From: Lentzea cavernae
GTDB lineage: Bacteria > Actinomycetota > Actinomycetes > Mycobacteriales > Pseudonocardiaceae
Assembly (NCBI RefSeq): GCF_014653695.1
Contig: NZ_BNAR01000010.1
Location: 124,001-188,000, forward strand
Direction: 5' to 3'
Length of the DNA stretch: 64,000 bases
Position numbers and translations under genes: made by a program. A model generated the notes under the pieces. The model searched no databases. It was not told the DNA's origin and was given only the letters and a program-made list of their open reading frames with translations. Every line of letters starts with the position of its first letter. Position 1 is the first letter of the stretch. Positions 8,801-14,534 of the stretch are shown piece after piece.

Positions 8801-8901
8801 GCGAGCAACGTCCTCGGCTTCGGACCACCGAGGCCCACCTGTCTGTCGCCGACCCACACCTCGATCGGCCCCAACACGAGCGCTTTCACGCCCACCCCCA
8901 T
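5890..8901 (-). CDS. AfsR/SARP-type transcriptional regulator (wHTH-BTAD-NB-ARC-TPR)
   Basis: Large regulator of 1003 residues. An N-terminal OmpR-like winged helix (residues 1-95, VKALVLGPIEVWVG...) is followed by a bacterial transcriptional activation domain (about 100-245). Next comes an NB-ARC ATPase with P-loop GFGGAGKSAL at about 305 and Walker B LVIVLDNARS at about 385. The C-terminal third is TPR repeats. This is the classical order of AfsR, which activates secondary-metabolite or morphological genes in actinomycetes. The start could also be the GTG at 8889, since VKALVLG begins the domain. No obvious biosynthetic cluster adjoins it, so its targets are probably distant. Confidence 0.9.
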   Translation of the reverse strand: MGVGVKALVLGPIEVWVGDRQVGLGGPKPRTLLAALLLQPRQVVPVERLVDLIWGESPPQTAGALVHTYVSSLRRAVGQSLVTRAPGYLLDLDSDVEEFHRHLTTARQAERSGDHATAITHHQHGLSLWRGPALHGVDAPFARGHALALEESRLSAEEGLGRCELAQNRVEDAITRLSALVNAHPTREETRELLMRALHRAGRQADALQVYRDAREHLLDELGIEPGEKLRDLHAQILNGTVEASPPKLTVVAAPVAVTTHQVVPHHLPPDISDFIGRQEALKQVLGLTEGRDEGTATPTAVVSGFGGAGKSALAVHAAHLLRKSYPDGQLFADLRGGGRDLEPQEVVGRFLALLGVPGQDQPAAPDERVELYRRTVSDRRLVIVLDNARSEAQVRPLLPGNANCFVIITSRRRLTGLEGVEPVELGFLSEETSLEMLRRIVGPGRITAEPEAAHRIARLCGGVPLALRAAGAKLLARPHWPLKTLAERLSDERRRLDELEMGDLAIRSSLRLTYAELDPLHRKAFHLLSVLDLPDFGAWVAAPLLDISPYDAEDVVEHLVDLRLVDVAGVDQIGRVRYRFHDLVQLFGAEQASGEAAAEAVTRLLETWLALVEAGVRKLPRVTLGLRPRLHTEIDVDPRLEEDVEEDPTGWLHSETDAVVRAVERAHDLGVDELTTTVITSLLSSPFAARNEFGNWQRTHLVALRSVRERGNRRAEAVLLAGLGQLRYEQDDFAAALAHFEQAADIAEDIGEAGTLAVALVGTGTVLRDLAEFGRARELLDRAIALGDDGVVAAASYGVGAIHRDHGDLAEARKAFERCVELYRVQEDRRGEALALRALSLCHRAAGTYAEAAELSREAERILREAGDELGATYAVQSLAKASLRTGALDGVDDLLAECLEVCTRQHDRFGVALMTRTLGELALARGRDGEAADLLADALDQWTALGLPIWQARTMRDLAAATADDGMWSRAAELFVSLGAREARELEGTSAAGWRASLETD

Positions 8902-8932
8902 CCCCGGGCAAACGCCTAGAAGGATGCCGGAA

Positions 8933-9535
8933 CTACCTCAGCGAGTCGAGGTGCCCGCACAGCAACGACACCGTGAGCTCCGGCGTCATCCGGTCCGGGT
9001 GCAGCACGCCGTCGACGGTGAGGCCGTTGATCAACGACGCCAGCCGTTCGGACTCCAGCGCGAGGTCGTGCGCCGCCGCGATGGTCCCGGCCTCGGTCAT
9101 CACGGTCAGCACGCGGTGGCAGAGCCGGCGCAGGCCGTCGTAGAGGCGTTCGGCGTGCGGCACGAGCGACGGGCGGGTGCGGGCGGCGGTGACGAACGCC
9201 AGCCACAGCACGGCCTCGTCACGCCGGCGGTCGTCGAGCGGGAGCACCTCCGACAGCACGCGTTCCGCGGGCCGGCGGACGTCGCTGCGATCTCCCAGCG
9301 ACCGCACGTGGGCGAGAACGCGCTGGTCGATCGACTGGATCAGCGCTTCGACGGCAAACAGGATCATGTCGTCGTGGCTGTCGAAGTAGTGGCGGATCGA
9401 CCCGATCGCGAGACCCGCCTCCACCGCCACGTTGCGCAGCGAGGCCTGTTCGACGCCGTCGCGCACGACCACGCGGAACACCGCCTCGGCGACGGCTTGG
9501 CGGCGCACTGCGGGATCCACGACTCTCGGTGACAC
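8933..9535 (-). CDS. TetR family transcriptional regulator
   Basis: Regulator of about 200 residues. The N-terminal HTH reads ASLRNVAVEAGLAIGSIRHYFDSHDDMI, followed by a helical ligand-binding domain. The start is uncertain. GTG at 9535 gives a normal N-terminus but overlaps the only GGGAGG. GTG at 9520 lies 14 nt after it. An upstream ATG at 9580 would place the operator inside the gene. It is divergent from the membrane protein at 9599, and the 63-nt gap is almost entirely a double palindrome. Control of both genes is therefore very likely. Confidence 0.87.
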   Translation of the reverse strand: MSPRVVDPAVRRQAVAEAVFRVVVRDGVEQASLRNVAVEAGLAIGSIRHYFDSHDDMILFAVEALIQSIDQRVLAHVRSLGDRSDVRRPAERVLSEVLPLDDRRRDEAVLWLAFVTAARTRPSLVPHAERLYDGLRRLCHRVLTVMTEAGTIAAAHDLALESERLASLINGLTVDGVLHPDRMTPELTVSLLCGHLDSLR

Positions 9536-9544
9536 CTCCCTTTT

Positions 9545-9585
9545 GTAGCATGACCCTGCTAGTTTAAGTAGCAGGGTCATGCTAC
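9545..9585. promoter_or_regulatory. double TetR operator: perfect 17-bp inverted repeat with 7-nt spacer
   Basis: GTAGCATGACCCTGCTA (9545-9561) is repeated as its exact reverse complement at 9569-9585. Each arm is itself an imperfect palindrome, TAGCA-N6-TGCTA, so the region holds two 16-bp operator-like units 24 bp apart. It fills the gap between the TetR gene and its divergent target at 9599. Confidence 0.82.
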
Positions 9586-9598
9586 TTAGGGGGATGCA

Positions 9599-10045
9599 AT
9601 GACGTATGCGCTGATCGCGGCTGGTGTGCTGTACGTGCTCGTGCGCCGGTTCAGGGGAGAACCGCTCAACGCCAGGGACCTGCTGGCACCGCCCGCGTTC
9701 CTGCTCTTCTTCGGCGTCCGCGCGGTCGACGAGTTCCACCTGGCCTACCTGCTCCCGCTCGCCGCCGGGTTCGCGTTCGGCGTGCTCCGGGGCATGACGA
9801 TCAAGCTGTTCGAGCGCGACGGCCACCTGTGGCAGCGGTACACGCCGTGGACGTTGGTCGTCTGGGCCGGGTCGCTCGGGGTGAGCCTCGGACTGGGGTT
9901 GCTGATCGGCGGACACGCGCCGATCCAGTTGTCCATCGGCGTGGGCATGCTCGGCGAGCTGTGCGCCGTGGGCGCGAAGGCGTTGAACACAGGACTGCCG
10001 TTCGCACCGGAGAAGCTGTCCAATGGACGGCATGGAACGTCGTGA
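9599..10045 (+). CDS. small integral membrane protein, possibly CcdC/DUF1453-like
   Basis: Predicted membrane protein of 148 residues with about four hydrophobic helices: ALIAAGVLYVLV, LLAPPAFLLFFGV, LAYLLPLAAGFAFGVL and a C-terminal Gly/Leu-rich stretch. The FGVLRGMTIKLFERDGHLWQRYTPWTLVVW segment, with charged residues after a helix, recalls the CcdC/DUF1453 group, but I am unsure of this. A GGGGG sequence lies 5 nt before the ATG. It is controlled by the divergent TetR operator. It overlaps the following aminotransferase gene by 23 nt, so the two are almost certainly translated from one mRNA. Its function is unknown. Confidence 0.75.
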   Translation: MTYALIAAGVLYVLVRRFRGEPLNARDLLAPPAFLLFFGVRAVDEFHLAYLLPLAAGFAFGVLRGMTIKLFERDGHLWQRYTPWTLVVWAGSLGVSLGLGLLIGGHAPIQLSIGVGMLGELCAVGAKALNTGLPFAPEKLSNGRHGTS

Positions 10046-11249
10046 CTTCCTCGTGGGGGCAGGACTGCTCGCCGTGGCGCCGACCTCGTCGTCGGCCGCG
10101 CGGGGAGTGGACTGGGGCTCCGTCCGGCGCGAGTTCCGGCTCGACCCCGCGCTGACCAACCTGGGGCTGTTCTACCTGGCGTCGAACCCGCGCGAGGTGC
10201 GGGACGCGGTCGAGGAGTTCCAGCGCAGGCTCGACGCCAACTCGCACGACCTGATGCCCGAGCAGGCGCAGGAGGTCGCCGTCGCGCTCGGGCAGTACGT
10301 CGGCGGCGCCGCGGACGACATCGCGTTCGTGCCCAACACCACCATCGGGCTCTCGATCGTCTACGGCGGCCTGAAACTGCGCGCCGGCCAGGAGTTGCTG
10401 CTCAGCGACCAGGACCACGCGTGGCACCAGCAGGCGGCCAGGCTCGCGGCGACCCGCGCCGGCGCCCAGGTCAGGGTCGGCACCCTCTTCGAGAACCCGG
10501 CGAAGGCCACCGAGGACGAGATCGCGACCCGGCTGCGGAACTCGATCACCCCGCAGACACGCGCCGTCGGCATCACCTGGGTGCAGTCGAGCACGGGCTT
10601 GAGAATGCCCGTGCGAGCGTGCGCTTCGGTCGTCGCCGAGGCGAACCGCGGCCGCGCACGGGAAGACCGCTGCCTCCTCGTCGTAGACGGCGTGCACGGC
10701 CTCGCGGCGGTCGACGACGACGCGGCGCGCATGGGCGCGGACGTGTTCGTCGCCGGCACGCACAAGTGGTTGTTCGGGCCGCGCGGCACCGGCATGGTCT
10801 GGGTGAACCCCGAGGTGAGCGACCAGATCGTGCCGCTGCTGCCGAGCCTGAGCGACCGCAGCACGACCGCCCTGCTCGGCCCCGGCGGCTTCCACGCGTT
10901 CGAGCAGTACTTCGCCGTGCAGGCGGCGGTGCGTTTCCACCAGCGCCTGGGCCGCGACCGCGTGGCGTCCCGAATCACCGAACTGGCCGGCCGCTTCAAG
11001 GACGGCCTCGCCGACATCCCCGGCACCGTGATCCACACATCGCGCGACCCGGCGACGTCCGCCGGCATGGTGTGCTTCGACATCGCGGGCCACACCGGCC
11101 CCGAACTGGTGGACCTGTTGCGCCAGAAGGACATCCAGATCACCACGGCGTCGTACCGGATCCCGTACGCGCGGATCGGCACGTCGATCCTCAACACCCC
11201 GGAGGAGATCGACCGGACCCTCCGGGAGATCAGCGCCCTGGCGCGCTGA
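10023..11249 (+). CDS. Tat-exported class V aminotransferase-like (isopenicillin N epimerase-like) PLP enzyme
   Basis: PLP-dependent fold-type I enzyme of 408 residues. The N-terminus MDGMERRDFLVGAGLLAVAP is a twin-arginine signal, so a protein loaded with cofactor is probably exported folded. The PLP Schiff-base Lys is in GTHKWLFGPRGTG at about residue 250, and the PLP-binding Asp is in VVDGVHGLAAV. The family includes cysteine desulfurases and isopenicillin N epimerase. The start at 10023 follows GGAGAA; the ATG at 10032 is an alternative that keeps the RR motif. It is coupled to the upstream membrane protein. The last 20 nt overlap the convergent Hsp70-like gene. Substrate unknown. Confidence 0.85.
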   Translation: MDGMERRDFLVGAGLLAVAPTSSSAARGVDWGSVRREFRLDPALTNLGLFYLASNPREVRDAVEEFQRRLDANSHDLMPEQAQEVAVALGQYVGGAADDIAFVPNTTIGLSIVYGGLKLRAGQELLLSDQDHAWHQQAARLAATRAGAQVRVGTLFENPAKATEDEIATRLRNSITPQTRAVGITWVQSSTGLRMPVRACASVVAEANRGRAREDRCLLVVDGVHGLAAVDDDAARMGADVFVAGTHKWLFGPRGTGMVWVNPEVSDQIVPLLPSLSDRSTTALLGPGGFHAFEQYFAVQAAVRFHQRLGRDRVASRITELAGRFKDGLADIPGTVIHTSRDPATSAGMVCFDIAGHTGPELVDLLRQKDIQITTASYRIPYARIGTSILNTPEEIDRTLREISALAR

Positions 11250-12285
11250 TCCGCGGCAACTCCGCCACCCCGGGCGGCGCGAGCCGCACACTGGTGTTCT
11301 CCGTCCGTGGCTGGTTCATCGCGTCGTGCGCGACCCACCCACCTCCAAGAACAAGTGCCAGCAACCCCGCCGCGATGAACGGCGTCGTCGGAATCCGCCG
11401 CTTCGACTCCTCCTCCCGCGGCACGGGAACCTCAACGGTCGGCTCCTCCGAGGGTTCAGGCTCCAACTGCTTCGCTTCGAGGTACGCACCCGTAGCCGCC
11501 GCACCGTCAGGAGCCCGCATCACCGGAATCTGCAACCGCTCCGCGATCTCCCGCGCCACCAACGGAATCCGCGACGACCCGCCCACGAGCAGGACGACGT
11601 CGGGCAGGCACAACCCCGCGCTACCGGCCACGCGTTCCAGCGCGTCCACCACCGACTCGATCAACGGCCGCACCACCGCCTCGAACTCCAACCGGCTCAG
11701 CCGAACCTCACGCACCTCACCACTCGTTGCGACATAAGGAATCCGCACCTCCGGATAGCTGCCGAGCAGCTCCTTCGCCTCAACACAGCTGCGCACGAGC
11801 TCACGACTGTGCGTGCCGATCTTCGCGATCACGTGCTCCGCCACCAGCTCGTCGATGTAGAACCCACCGACCTCAACCCGTTCGGGCTGCCCCGCCAGCA
11901 ACAACACGCCCTGCTTGCGCAACACCGTGATGTCACACCCGGTGGCCCCGAAGTCGAACACCGCCACCGTGCTGTGCTCAGGCATCTGCACGTCAGCGTC
12001 GAACGCGATGGCAGCAGCATGCGGCGCCGGCACGAACAACACGTCCGCACGCCCCGCGTTGATGAGGTCCTGCCGCAACTGCTCGAGGTGCTCGTGCGGC
12101 CAGCACAACGGATGCGTCATGGCCACCCGGCTCGGCGACTCCCCGTGCCGCTGCGCGAGTTCGTCGAGAACCTGCGCGATCTCCCTGGCCGCCGCCTGCT
12201 GACGCCGGCCGTTGGTCGTGACGCCGCTCGCGGTGGCGACGGTGGTGCCTGCGGATCCGAGATCGAGCCCAACCTGGTACGACAT
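11230..12285 (-). CDS. truncated Hsp70-like ATPase with C-terminal membrane anchor
   Basis: 351 residues with an actin-like ATPase core. Phosphate-1 loop VGLDLGSAGTTVA is at the N-terminus, phosphate-2 VFDFGATGCDITVL near residue 130, and the adenosine motif VVLLVGGSSRIPLV near 235. The substrate-binding domain and lid of DnaK are absent. Instead a Glu/Pro-rich linker leads to one hydrophobic segment (PFIAAGLLALVLGGGWVA) and a short tail of about 30 residues. The topology would put the ATPase inside and the tail outside. The ATG at 12285 follows GAGGGG at good spacing and is preferred over GTG at 12294. A membrane-tethered sensor or scaffold role is inference. Confidence 0.82.
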   Translation of the reverse strand: MSYQVGLDLGSAGTTVATASGVTTNGRRQQAAAREIAQVLDELAQRHGESPSRVAMTHPLCWPHEHLEQLRQDLINAGRADVLFVPAPHAAAIAFDADVQMPEHSTVAVFDFGATGCDITVLRKQGVLLLAGQPERVEVGGFYIDELVAEHVIAKIGTHSRELVRSCVEAKELLGSYPEVRIPYVATSGEVREVRLSRLEFEAVVRPLIESVVDALERVAGSAGLCLPDVVLLVGGSSRIPLVAREIAERLQIPVMRAPDGAAATGAYLEAKQLEPEPSEEPTVEVPVPREEESKRRIPTTPFIAAGLLALVLGGGWVAHDAMNQPRTENTSVRLAPPGVAELPRISAPGR

Positions 12286-12373
12286 GCGGGTCACCCCTCA
12301 CTGCGGACACCCACTACACGTACGTCTCAGCCGGGTCGGTTCACCCGCCGGGCTCGTCGATCCCGTGCCCGGA

Positions 12374-13000
12374 TCACCGGCCGACCAGTTGCCTCGCGAG
12401 CTGGTCGGCCTCCGCCGCGGTGAACTTGCCGGAGATCTGCGTGGTGCCACCGGTGATCGGCGACTGGATTGTCGGCGCGCTGAGCACGCGTCCGTTGATC
12501 AGGATCGCGACCTGCTTGCTCACGTTGGCGGTCGTGAAGTCGCTCCAGGTCCGTGCGCCCTCGGCGTCGAACTCGACCGTCACGACGTGACCGCCGTACT
12601 CACTGGGGCTGGCCGTGGCCGCCTTGACCCGCTCGCCGTCCAGGAAGACCGGGCCGAGGTCGTACTTGAACTCACCGGCGTCGCAGGTCACCAGTGGGGC
12701 GGCCGCGTCGTCGTTGCCCACCAGCGGGTCGGGGGCGGTGCAGTCGAGCGTGCCGAGTGCCTGCTCGCGGACGGTGGTGTCGGTGCTCTGCCTGGTCGCC
12801 CGCGCCGTCTGGACCGCCGGGTCGCCCGCCTCGTTCTGCGGTACCGGGTAGCCGGCCGACGGCTTGGTGGTCGGGGCCTGGCCCTGGACCGCGCGGAAGG
12901 TCAGCTTGCCGGTGAGCCACTCCTCCCTGGCCGGCGTGCCCGGCTCGGTGGCCGTGCAGGCGGCGAGGGCGAGGAGCAGCACGACGGCGAGGATCTTCAT
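12374..13000 (-). CDS. lipoprotein with SecD P1-head-like domain
   Basis: Predicted lipoprotein of 208 residues with lipobox LLALAAC at residues 9-15. The C-terminal half (about 125-205) resembles the periplasmic P1 head of SecD. It includes VEFDAEGARTWSDFT, then VAILINGRVLSAPTIQSPITG and QISGKFTAAEADQLARQL. None of the SecD membrane domains is present, so this is the extracytoplasmic head alone, tethered by lipid. The middle section is variable. It lies between the Hsp70-like and glycosyltransferase genes, all on the minus strand, with an 88-nt gap to the Hsp70. It could assist export or act as a stand-alone binding module; function not established. Confidence 0.8.
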   Translation of the reverse strand: MKILAVVLLLALAACTATEPGTPAREEWLTGKLTFRAVQGQAPTTKPSAGYPVPQNEAGDPAVQTARATRQSTDTTVREQALGTLDCTAPDPLVGNDDAAAPLVTCDAGEFKYDLGPVFLDGERVKAATASPSEYGGHVVTVEFDAEGARTWSDFTTANVSKQVAILINGRVLSAPTIQSPITGGTTQISGKFTAAEADQLARQLVGR

Positions 13001-13032
13001 GCCGTTGGCTTACCACGCGGTCACCGCCCGCA

Positions 13033-14199
13033 TCAGTCGAATTGCAGCGCCATCAGCCGTTCTGCCGCTGCCCTTGCACCGTCCGTGCGCACTTGGGTGG
13101 CGACCTCGGCGGCTTCTTCGGTGAGGCCGAGCGCCTCGGCCAGGACCTCGGCCGTCACGGCTGTCGCCGAGCGGCCGATGTTCAGCCGTTCGACCTGACT
13201 GCCCCAGTAGTACTGGTCGTACATGTGCGGCAGCACGACCTGCGGCCTGCCCGCCGCCGCGGCCGTCGTGGTGGTGCCGGCGCCGCCGTGGTGCACGATC
13301 GCGGCCGTGCGGCGGAAGAGCGCCTGCTGGTTCACCTCGCCGATCGTGATGCAGTCCTTGGCGTCGTCGGTGAGTTCGAGGTCTGCCCAACCTCGTTGCA
13401 GGACAACCCTTCTGCCCAGTTCTCGGGCCGCCTCGACGGCCTGGGAGGCCATGTCCGGTGTGCCGCGCATGCTGCCCAGGCCGAAGTAGACCGGCGGTTC
13501 GCCGTCGTCCAGGAACGCCTCCAGGTCCGGGCTGAGCGGGCGGTGGTCGTCGAGCAGCCAGGCGCCGGTCTGGACGAGGTCTCCTGGGCCGGGCCACGGG
13601 CCGAGCACCGGGTCGGCTGCGAGCCACGGGGAGTCGCCGAAGATGTGGTCGCGAACGTCGTCGATCGGAGCGAGGCCGAGCTTGGCGCGTTCGGCGTTGA
13701 GGGTGTCGCGCGAACTTGTGAAGTAGTGCCGATGTCGGTCCCACTGCGCAAGGTTGTCCTCGGGTGTTCCGTTCACCGGCACGCGGCCGAGCATCGCGGG
13801 CGGAGCGTGGTGCGGGGAGGGCAGTGTGTTCGCGCAGAAGCTCGCGTAGACGTAGTGCGCACCGATGCTTTCCGCGACGGAACGGGTCGCGTGTTGCAGC
13901 GCGCCGCCCGCCACGAGGACGTCGGCTCGGTCCGCCGCACGCGTGACGACCCGGAACTGTTCCCTGACCGACTCCTCCACCAGCCGGCGCAGGTCGTCGG
14001 GCGTGGTCTTGACGGCCGTGGCGGTGCGCAGGTTCGGGCCGACCGGTGTGAAGCCGATGCCGTTGCCGGTGACGAGTTCCTCGAAGTCCGGCGGCGCGAC
14101 GACCTCGACGTCGTTGCCGAGTTCCCTCAACCGCACGGCCAGCGCGGTAACCGGCTGCGCCTCTCCCCGTGACCCGATTGTGGACAGCAGAAATCTCAT
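13033..14199 (-). CDS. GT1 family glycosyltransferase (MGT/GtfB-like)
   Basis: 388-residue GT-B fold glycosyltransferase of the type that decorates macrolides, glycopeptides or other natural products with NDP-sugars. The N-terminus is RFLLSTIGSRGEAQP, typical for the family. The C-terminal nucleotide-sugar site is visible in AAIVHHGGAGTTTTAAAAG and VVLPHMYDQYYWG. The ATG at 14199 follows GAGGGG with 8-nt spacing and is preferred to the upstream in-frame start at 14214. The acceptor is unknown, since no polyketide or peptide synthase gene is in the window. Confidence 0.88.
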   Translation of the reverse strand: MRFLLSTIGSRGEAQPVTALAVRLRELGNDVEVVAPPDFEELVTGNGIGFTPVGPNLRTATAVKTTPDDLRRLVEESVREQFRVVTRAADRADVLVAGGALQHATRSVAESIGAHYVYASFCANTLPSPHHAPPAMLGRVPVNGTPEDNLAQWDRHRHYFTSSRDTLNAERAKLGLAPIDDVRDHIFGDSPWLAADPVLGPWPGPGDLVQTGAWLLDDHRPLSPDLEAFLDDGEPPVYFGLGSMRGTPDMASQAVEAARELGRRVVLQRGWADLELTDDAKDCITIGEVNQQALFRRTAAIVHHGGAGTTTTAAAAGRPQVVLPHMYDQYYWGSQVERLNIGRSATAVTAEVLAEALGLTEEAAEVATQVRTDGARAAAERLMALQFD

Positions 14200-14246
14200 C
14201 GCGAAACCCCTCAATTCCCTGGTGAGGCCACGAATTGTGGGGGCGA

Positions 14247-14273
14247 CCCCGGGTCTTGCGGCAAGCCCCGGGG
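14247..14273. other. stem-loop in the 5' region of the glycosyltransferase gene
   Basis: CCCCGGG-T-CTTG pairs with CAAG-C-CCCGGGG around a CGG loop: 11 base pairs with one mismatch. It lies about 48 nt upstream of the start at 14199, so it could be an mRNA leader hairpin or an operator. No further evidence. Confidence 0.4.
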
Positions 14274-14319
14274 CGCGCTATAAGTTCCAATGGGAGAAAG
14301 AATCCCCGTTGCACCACAC

Positions 14320-14350
14320 AGCCCGCCCGAGCACTCGGCTCGGACGGGCT
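14320..14350 (-). terminator. polA: probable polA terminator, displaced by the MITE
   Basis: A 12-nt stem, AGCCCGCCCGAG at 14320-14331 pairing with CTCGGACGGGCT at 14339-14350 with one mismatch, encloses a short loop. On the minus strand it follows polA. Removing the MITE would place it about 19 nt after the polA stop, a normal terminator position. Confidence 0.6.
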
Positions 14351-14368
14351 GATTCGCGTTGTGGGCCC

Positions 14369-14534
14369 TAGGCCGTGTCCCGGAAGTCCCATCGGGCGGC
14401 AGTGGCGGGCGAGGGCCCCGGAGACGGCACCGCCGCGATGCCCGAATACGCGCGGTATGAGGACATCGCGGCGGCACCGCCTCCGGAACTCTCGCCCGCG
14501 CCTGCCACCGGACGAACTTCCGGGACACGGCCTA
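14369..14534. mobile_element. MITE with long terminal inverted repeats inserted at a CTAG target (TA duplication)
   Basis: A 162-bp element (14371-14532) is flanked by TA on both sides, with C before the left TA and G after the right TA. This is what TA duplication at a 5'-CTAG-3' target gives, as known for IS630-type elements. The ends GGCCGTGTCCCGGAAGT are perfect inverted repeats. The arms stay imperfectly complementary to the centre, through GCGGGCGAG and GGCGGTGCCGCCGCGATG blocks, so the whole element can fold into one hairpin. It has no coding capacity. The right end falls inside the polA stop codon. Confidence 0.82.

Larger units (their letters stand above)
14200..14368. other. gap between GT1 gene and MITE; two hairpins
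   Basis: This 169-nt stretch holds two stem-loops, at 14247-14273 and 14320-14350, and presumably the promoter of the glycosyltransferase gene. No gene was seen. With the adjoining MITE it makes a 332-nt non-coding region. Confidence 0.5.

Noticed and set aside
14369..14534. Long inverted repeat considered only as a polA terminator
   Set aside because: Flanking TA duplication at CTAG and perfect 17-bp ends mark it as an inserted element; a separate terminator hairpin lies beyond it.
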